Shown here: positions 61,061 through 64,000 of the stretch, in pieces
How positions within the stretch are numbered: the first letter of the stretch is position 1
Layout of the letters: the number at the start of each line of letters is the position of its first letter
Origin: Lichtheimia corymbifera B2541
Taxonomy: Eukaryota > Mucoromycota > Mucoromycetes > Mucorales > Lichtheimiaceae
Assembly: GCA_000697475.1 (NCBI GenBank)
Contig: JNEU01001093.1
Span: forward strand, 23,560-87,559
Direction: 5' to 3'
DNA: 64,000 nt
Position numbers and translations under genes: made by a program
Notes under the pieces: model-generated
Database searches by the model: none
Seen by the model: the letters and a program-made list of their open reading frames with translations, nothing else
Told to the model about the DNA's origin: nothing

Positions 61061-62824
61061 CATATGCTGTAAGTGTGATGCTATATGGAGAGTGGTGTTT
61101 GTTCATTGTCAAGTAGCCTGACCCTGATAGAGCGGAAGATGCACAGGGGCATGCTTGTGCAACACATCTCATTTGCATGATACTTCACAATGAGCAAAGA
61201 CCACTTGTCATATAGCATAGTGCTTACAGCATATGTAAAACATAAAGGTGCCTGTATCTCTGAATCTTACAATGAAACTTGGGGTCGTTCATAGAACAAA
61301 ACTGCTCGTCGGGGTGAAGCGCACCTTGGGTGCAAGTTTCACGATCAGGCTCGCCACTCCTAGATTTCGCAATGTCACCACCAGCCAAAGTTGAAAAAAA
61401 AAATTCAAGAGGTCGACCCACGATTCACTTTGGCTGGTGGTGACATTGCGAAATCTAGGAGTGGCGAGCCTGATCGTGAAACTTGCACCCAAGGTGCGCT
61501 TCACCCCGACGAGCAACTTTGTTCTATGAAAGAGCCCACGTTTCATTGTAAATTTTAGAGATACAGCTATCTTTATGTTTTTTACATATGCTGTAACCAT
61601 AATGCTATATGGAGAGCGGTATTTGTTCATTAGGAAGTATCATGCAAATGAGCTGTGTTGCACAAAGAAGTCCGTCTGCATCTTCGGCTCTATCAGGGTC
61701 AGGCTACTTGACATTGAACAAAGACCACTTGTCATATAGCATTACGCGTACAGCATAGTAAAAACATAAAGATAGCTGTATCTCTAAATTTTACAATGAA
61801 ACGTGGGGTCTTTAATCGAACAAAGTTGCTCGTCGGGGCGAGGCGCACCTTGGGTGCAAGTTTCACGATCAGGCTCGGCGATCCTAGATTTCGCAATGTC
61901 ACCACCAGCCAAAGTAGATCGTGGGTCGACCTCTTGAATTTTTTTTTCGACTTTGGCTGGTGGTGACGTTGCGAAATCTAGGAGTGGCGAGTTTGATCGT
62001 GAAACTTGCACCCAAGGTGCGCTACACCCAGACGAGCAACTTCGTTCGATTGAAGACCCCACGTTTCATTGTAGAATTTTGAGTTATGGACATCTTTATG
62101 TTTTACATATGCTGTGACCATAATGCTATATGACAAGTGGTCTTGTTCAATGTCAAGTAGATAGACCGCGATAGAGCCGAAGATGCAGACGGACTTCTTT
62201 GTGCAACACAGCTCATTTGCATGATACTTGACTATGAACAAACACCACTTGTCATATAGCATCATGGTTTCAGTATATGTAAAAACGTAAAAGTGCCTGT
62301 ATCTAGGATGGGCAAGCTTAATCGTGAAACATGATTGACAAGGTGCGCTTCACCACGACGAGCAATATTGTTCTATGAAAGAGCCCATGTTTCATTGTAA
62401 AGTTTTGAGATAAATGCACTTTCTCAATTTTACATATGCTGTAAGCGTGATCCAATATGTTAGGTGGTCTTTGTTCATTGTGAAGTAGCTTGACCCTAAT
62501 AGAGCCGAAGATGCAGAGGCACGTGTTTGGGTAACATAGCTCATTTGCATGATCATTGACAATGAACAAACACCACTTGTCATATAGCATCACGTTTTCA
62601 GCATATGTAAAAACATATAAGCGCATTTATCTCTAAACTTTACAATGGAGCGTGGGGTCTTTCATAGAACAACATTGCTCGTCGTGGTGAAGCGCACCTT
62701 GTCAATCATGTTTCACGATTAAGCTTGCCCATCCTAGATACAGGCACTTTTACGTTTTTACATATACTGAAACCATGATGCTATATGACAAGTGGTGTTT
62801 GTTCATAGTCAAGTATCATGCAAA

Positions 62825-63062
62825 TGTTGTGAAGTGTCTGCAGGCCGGTCGTATTTCTAACACTCTCCTGCATTAGTGCCGTTAGAGAGTACGTGGCCTT
62901 TATAAGCCTGTTTGATGCAAACAATAAACAACAGCTCTTTCTTTCCTTTAAAAGCTCCTTTGCAATCGGCCATTTGCATCGTATACGTCGTTGCTTGTAT
63001 GAGTTGATGTTCAGCTCTTAGGGCGGTTGAGCATTACAGCAGTCCAAGATCGCATTACTACA
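62825..63062 (+). repeat. 5' LTR of the TRIM element
   Basis: 238 bp, TG...CA ends with a 3-bp terminal inverted TGT/ACA. It contains TTTATAAG as a possible TATA box and CAATAAACAA with the AATAAA polyadenylation signal about 30 nt later, giving a U3-R-U5 order in + orientation. Confidence 0.93.
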
Positions 63063-63401
63063 AACTGGTGGAGAAGCTGGGCGGCTGCCATACAAGCTTT
63101 GTTGGTCAGTGTAGCCCTATATCAAGACCAGGCCCTTGGAAGAAGGCGCTGTGAAGAATCGGACGAAGAATCAAGGAAAGGACAGGACGTCTAGATTCAA
63201 GGAATTTCTGATCAGCATCCCCTTCTATCATTTTTTGTTGTATTGCATGACGTTTCTCATCCCCAACCCCAGAAGTTCTGTATGTTTTGTACCCACATCC
63301 ATCATTCAACTGATGTGATGCTTATATGTATTATCTCGCTGTACTTCACTTTGTTTTGTGTCAAACAGCATGAGGACATTTGCTCTTTGACAAGGCCCTT
63401 T

Positions 63402-63639
63402 TGTTGTGAAGTGTCTGCAGGCCGGTCGTATTTCTAACACTCTCCTGCATTAGTGCCGTTAGAGAGTACGTGGCCTTTATAAGCCTGTTTGATGCAAACA
63501 ATAAACAACAGCTCTTTCTTTCCTTTAAAAGCTCCTTTGCAATCGGCCATTTGCATCGTATACGTCGTTGCTTGTATGAGTTGATGTTCAGCTCTTAGGG
63601 CGGTTGAGCATTACAGCAGTCCAAGATCGCATTACTACA
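63402..63639 (+). repeat. 3' LTR of the TRIM element
   Basis: Same 238-bp sequence as the 5' copy, no difference noticed. It is followed immediately by the CAAA target duplication and then by the continuing host repeat (TGAGCTGTGTTGCAC). Confidence 0.93.
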
Positions 63640-64000
63640 CAAATGAGCTGTGTTGCACAAAGAAGTCCGTCTGCATCTTCGGCTCTATCGCGGTCTATCT
63701 ACTTGACATTGAACAAGACCACTTGTCATATAGCATTACGCGTACAGCATAGTAAAAACATAAAGATAGCTGTATCTCTAAATTTTACAATGAAACGTGG
63801 GGTCTTTAATCGAACAAAGTTGCTCGTCGGGGCGAGGCGCACCTTGGGTGCAAGTTTCACGATCAGGCTCGGCGATCCTAGATTTCGCAACGTCACCACC
63901 AGCCAAAGTCGAAAAAAAAATTCAAGAGGTCGACCCACGATCTACTTTGGCTGGTGGTGACATTGCGAAATCTAGGATCGCCGAGCCTGATCGTGAAACT

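Larger units (their letters stand above)
62825..63639 (+). mobile_element. TRIM: non-autonomous LTR retrotransposon in miniature, 815 bp
   Basis: Two LTRs of 238 bp (62825-63062 and 63402-63639) are identical as far as I can read, begin TGTTGTGAAG and end ATTACTACA (TG...CA). The 339-bp interior has no gag, protease, integrase or reverse transcriptase frame. A candidate primer-binding site TGGTGGAGAAGC starts three bases after the 5' LTR; the polypurine tract is not obvious. Flanking CAAA (62821-62824 and 63640-63643) is a 4-bp target-site duplication, and the undisturbed target (CATGCAAATGAGC) is visible in another copy of the host repeat at about 61648-61660. Orientation is + because a TATA-like TTTATAAG (about 62899) is followed by AATAAA. 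Identical LTRs imply recent movement driven by an autonomous element elsewhere. Confidence 0.93.
61050..64000. repeat. Regular array of alternating inverted repeats (about 522-bp period), cut by a TRIM
   Basis: Dyad centres lie near 61148, 61409, 61672, 61932 and 62192, that is every 260-263 nt. They are of two alternating types: one (61148, 61672, 62192) has a spacer with GAGC(G/C)GAAGATGCA, the other (61409, 61932, 63930) has an A-tract plus GGTCGACC flanked by CCAGCCAAAG/CTTTGGCTGG. Arms reach about 200 nt with high identity. A higher-order mirror axis lies near 62,520: the right-hand sequence 63640-64000 is the reverse complement of about 61860-62220 once the 815-bp insertion and its target duplication are removed. 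The array runs off the window end. Half-units encode open frames containing DRETCTQGALHPDEQ. Arms of this length would form hairpins or cruciforms. Confidence 0.88.

Noticed and set aside
61224..62630. Intact genes from the open frames inside the palindromic array
   Set aside because: The frames occur in both orientations, are cut by stops and indels and repeat each other; they are better explained as repeat-encoded remnants than as separate genes.
62825..63062. Hammerhead ribozyme in the LTR (retrozyme)
   Set aside because: The conserved CTGATGA core and its partner GAAAC were not found in the LTR on either strand, so a plain TRIM is the better reading.
61050..64000. Telomere or subtelomeric repeat tract
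   Set aside because: No tandem TTAGGG-like array is present; a single TTAGGG in the LTR is chance. Position at the window end does not by itself mean chromosome end.

Overview
This window is a gene-dense stretch of a filamentous fungal nuclear genome. About 23 protein-coding genes are supported on both strands, most split by short (about 50-90 nt) GT-AG introns. Proteins are rich in Gln/Asn/Ser tracts, untranslated regions carry (CA)n and poly-A/T tracts, and the mix of genes (ENA-type P-type ATPase, rhizopuspepsin-like protease, 7TM-RGS protein, LDH-like protein, RNF126-type E3) fits an early-diverging fungus, most likely Mucoromycota/Mucorales. The lineage call is inference from protein flavour, not from a marker gene.

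Layout. 1-850: possible tail of an unidentified membrane protein on the minus strand. 0.85-11 kb (+): VPS15, a BTB/POZ protein, a C2H2 zinc-finger factor. 11.6-18.8 kb: a 47-residue zinc-knuckle microprotein (-), a secreted pepsin-type aspartic protease (-), a divergent lactate/malate dehydrogenase-like protein (+), an RNF115/126-type ubiquitin ligase (-). 19-32 kb: FIS1 (+), a coiled-coil protein (+), an F-box protein (-), a large FUSC/BRE4-like transporter (+), pirin (-), two proteins of unknown function. 32.7-40 kb: a small unknown protein (+), cyclophilin PPIL3 (-), tRNA methyltransferase TRM5 (+), a Zn2Cys6 regulator (+). 40-59 kb: ENA-type cation ATPase (-), CorA transporter (+), 7TM-RGS protein (+), glutaminyl-tRNA synthetase (-), MPO1/DUF962 protein (+), a wall-sensor-like membrane protein (-), a Tag1/DUF3712-like vacuolar membrane protein (-).

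The genes are housekeeping and membrane/signalling functions with no visible pathway clustering; neighbours mostly look independently transcribed.

The last 3.6 kb (about 60.43-64.0 kb) is completely different. It starts with four diverged direct copies of an 85-bp motif, then becomes a regular array of inverted repeats whose dyad centres fall about every 260 nt in alternating types (about 522 bp for a full period), with a higher-order mirror axis near 62,520 and extension beyond the window end. Inside this array sits a young 815-bp terminal-repeat retrotransposon in miniature (TRIM): two apparently identical 238-bp LTRs (TG...CA), a 339-bp internal part without gag or pol, and a CAAA target duplication. 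The repeat copies keep an open, codon-aligned peptide pattern, suggesting descent from a coding sequence. This cluster, and the zinc-knuckle microprotein, are the most unusual parts of the window.
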